Part shown: positions 7,051 through 8,329 of the stretch, piece after piece | How positions within the stretch are numbered: position 1 is the first letter of the stretch | Layout of the letters: each line of letters begins with the position of its first letter | Source of the DNA: Erysipelotrichaceae bacterium | GTDB lineage: Bacteria; Bacillota_I; Bacilli_A; Erysipelotrichales; Erysipelotrichaceae | Direction: 5' to 3' | Length of the DNA: 8,329 nt | NCBI GenBank assembly: GCA_020026035.1 | Contig: JAHHRC010000056.1 | Location: 1 to 8,329 of the forward strand | Translations under genes and position numbers: made by a program | The notes under the pieces: generated by a model | Databases searched by the model: none | Seen by the model: only the letters and a program-made list of their open reading frames with translations | Told to the model about the DNA's origin: nothing

Positions 7051-7719
7051 TTATAATTTTGTATTCAAACTCACATGTGATTTGTCTAAATGACCATCTA
7101 CCATGTGATATCGCATCTCAATATCACGTGCCAATTCTTCATTATGTGTCACTAATACAATCGTAACACCACTTGCATGTAACTCTTTTAGTACTTCCAT
7201 TAGATTCATTGAATTCTTCGAATCTAGTGCTCCAGTAGGCTCATCTGCTAACAACAACCTCGGATTTTTCATCAACGCTCTAGCAATCGCAACTCTTTGT
7301 TTCTCACCACCAGAAAGATTCTTTACTTGTTCATTTTTTAAATCCAAAACACCAAATCTTTTCAACAACCTCAACGCTTTCTTACGATCCTTCTTTGCTA
7401 GCAAGACATTGTTCAAAACCGTCATATCTTGAATCAACGCAAAGTTTTGCACAATCATAGACACTTGGTCTTTTCGGATCTTATTTCGTTTTGCTTCGCT
7501 ATCAATCAATTCTCGATCATAGAAATACTCTCCATCACTATACGAATCAAGTCCTCCTAAGATGTTTAAAAGTGTTGACTTCCCAGACCCACTTGCACCA
7601 GTAATACAAATAAAATCACCTTCGTGTATATCAAGACTCACCTGATTCAAGATTCGCTTCGTTCGTTTCCCAACGCGAACATCTTTCGAAACCGCAACAC
7701 ATTGTGCTAGCAATTCCAT
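7051..7719 (-). CDS. ABC transporter ATPase, MacB/lactococcin-972 export type
   Basis: This 222-residue stand-alone ATPase is full length for its family. It shows Walker A GASGSGKS (41-48), Q-loop Gln91 within IVQNFALI, signature LSGGE (135-139), Walker B LLLADE with Glu160, the run PTGALD (161-166) and switch His192. LSGGE and ADEPTGALD are typical of MacB/LolD-like ATPases that work with FtsX-like permeases. The QNFALI stretch is like that of ATPases in lactococcin-972-type bacteriocin clusters. The start ATG at 7717-7719 lies 1 nt after the stop of the membrane protein gene, with a near-perfect GGAGGTGA (7726-7733) 6 nt upstream, so the two are surely co-translated partners. Such pairs pump peptides or shed antimicrobial peptides from the membrane. 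The choice between bacteriocin export, immunity and antibiotic resistance is open. Confidence 0.93.
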   Translation of the reverse strand: MELLAQCVAVSKDVRVGKRTKRILNQVSLDIHEGDFICITGASGSGKSTLLNILGGLDSYSDGEYFYDRELIDSEAKRNKIRKDQVSMIVQNFALIQDMTVLNNVLLAKKDRKKALRLLKRFGVLDLKNEQVKNLSGGEKQRVAIARALMKNPRLLLADEPTGALDSKNSMNLMEVLKELHASGVTIVLVTHNEELARDIEMRYHMVDGHLDKSHVSLNTKL

Positions 7720-7720
7720 C

Positions 7721-8329
7721 TCAATTCACCTCCATCATCTTCACATACGCCAATACATCACACCGACGAATCCGCATCACATATATGAGCAACACAACGA
7801 AATCAATGCAAGATACAGCAACCATACACAATACCGGTACGCGATACGGCATGGTTAGATTCATTTTCAAAATATCGTATTGTGCCTTCCCTAGTAGGAA
7901 CATCGTAATTGCATTCACAAAAAGACAATACGCAAAACATTCCAACAATACACAGAGCTTCCCTTTGCTTTCTAACAGTGATACATAGATAAATTCCTTA
8001 TTCAAATACACAAAACTACCTAGTATCACAAACGTCACCACAAGATTTGTCAAAACATATATGATATTTTGATGCAAACTCTTATCCAAATAATCATCCA
8101 CATTCGCATCTCTTTGATACTGTGTCACACTCTCAAATCGATACATGAAATCATACTCATAAGAAACTTCCTTCGCAACATCATCAAACTCTTGCAAAAC
8201 ATCCGCCATTATCGCTTCTACTTCTTGATCCTCTACATCATTTGAAACAAGAAAATGGGCTTCAAAAAAGGAATTAAACATTAGGCTACTTGATAATTTC
8301 TCAAGATGATTCGTCAATACAACCAAATC
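7721..8329 (-). CDS. FtsX-like / bacteriocin-associated (DUF1430-like) membrane protein, C-terminal part
   Basis: The frame is open to the window edge, so only the last 202 residues are seen and the true start lies beyond 8329. A TTG at 8324-8326 could be read as a start, but nothing supports it. The visible part begins with a soluble, acidic stretch (about residues 1-85). Three membrane segments follow, near 88-109, 123-146 and 163-185, with a short basic and polar tail (RIRRCDVLAYVKMMEVN). A soluble domain followed by three C-terminal membrane helices is the layout of FtsX-type permeases and of the seven-helix proteins that accompany lactococcin-972-type ATPases. The ATPase gene starts 1 nt after its stop, which supports a permease-ATPase pair. 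Family assignment relies on topology and context more than on motifs. Confidence 0.75.
   Translation of the reverse strand, partial: DLVVLTNHLEKLSSSLMFNSFFEAHFLVSNDVEDQEVEAIMADVLQEFDDVAKEVSYEYDFMYRFESVTQYQRDANVDDYLDKSLHQNIIYVLTNLVVTFVILGSFVYLNKEFIYVSLLESKGKLCVLLECFAYCLFVNAITMFLLGKAQYDILKMNLTMPYRVPVLCMVAVSCIDFVVLLIYVMRIRRCDVLAYVKMMEVN

Noticed and set aside
7704..7988. A 94-codon + strand open frame opposite the membrane protein gene.
   Set aside because: It is antisense to membrane-spanning coding sequence, crosses the junction of two real genes and has no ribosome site.
8324..8326. TTG as a start codon for the membrane protein.
   Set aside because: The frame remains open to the window edge and the family is much longer, so the gene most probably starts outside the window.

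Overview
The window looks like a chromosomal stretch of a low-GC Gram-positive bacterium (Bacillota). The support is AT-rich DNA, strong GGAGG-type ribosome binding sites, tightly packed and overlapping genes, an AsnA-type asparagine synthetase, and two ABC systems of kinds common in Firmicutes. An Erysipelotrichales-like host would fit, but that is a guess from general protein style; no marker gene is present.

Positions 1-3083 (+ strand) hold one operon: the last 65 codons of an ABC exporter half, a complete 615-residue partner half, and asnA (aspartate-ammonia ligase). The genes overlap by 8 nt and 1 nt. A hairpin with a T-run ends the operon. The two exporter halves carry complementary non-canonical motifs (Gln for the switch His in one, ISYGQ for LSGGQ in the other), as in heterodimeric exporters with one degenerate ATP site.

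Positions 3089-8329 are all on the - strand. Reading in the direction of transcription, from 8329 down, the order is: the C-terminal third or so of an FtsX-like or bacteriocin-associated (DUF1430-like) membrane protein, its MacB/lactococcin-972-type ATPase, a 182-nt gap that seems to hold a broken small regulator gene (TrpR-like, tentative), two overlapping ABC exporter halves (545 and 536 residues), a short relic matching the C-terminus of another MacB-type ATPase, and finally a free-standing ASCH-domain gene with its own likely promoter. The four transport genes look like one export or self-protection locus whose substrate gene, if any, lies beyond position 8329.

The most interesting points are the scars in the - strand locus. 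These are the ATPase relic fused at the 3' end of the exporter gene, which has lost its usual last residues, and the apparent frameshifted regulator between the two transport modules. There is also a perfect 13-bp inverted repeat just inside the 545-residue gene. The + strand is rich in C relative to G across the whole window whatever the gene direction, so the - strand genes are probably on the leading strand and the asnA operon on the lagging strand.
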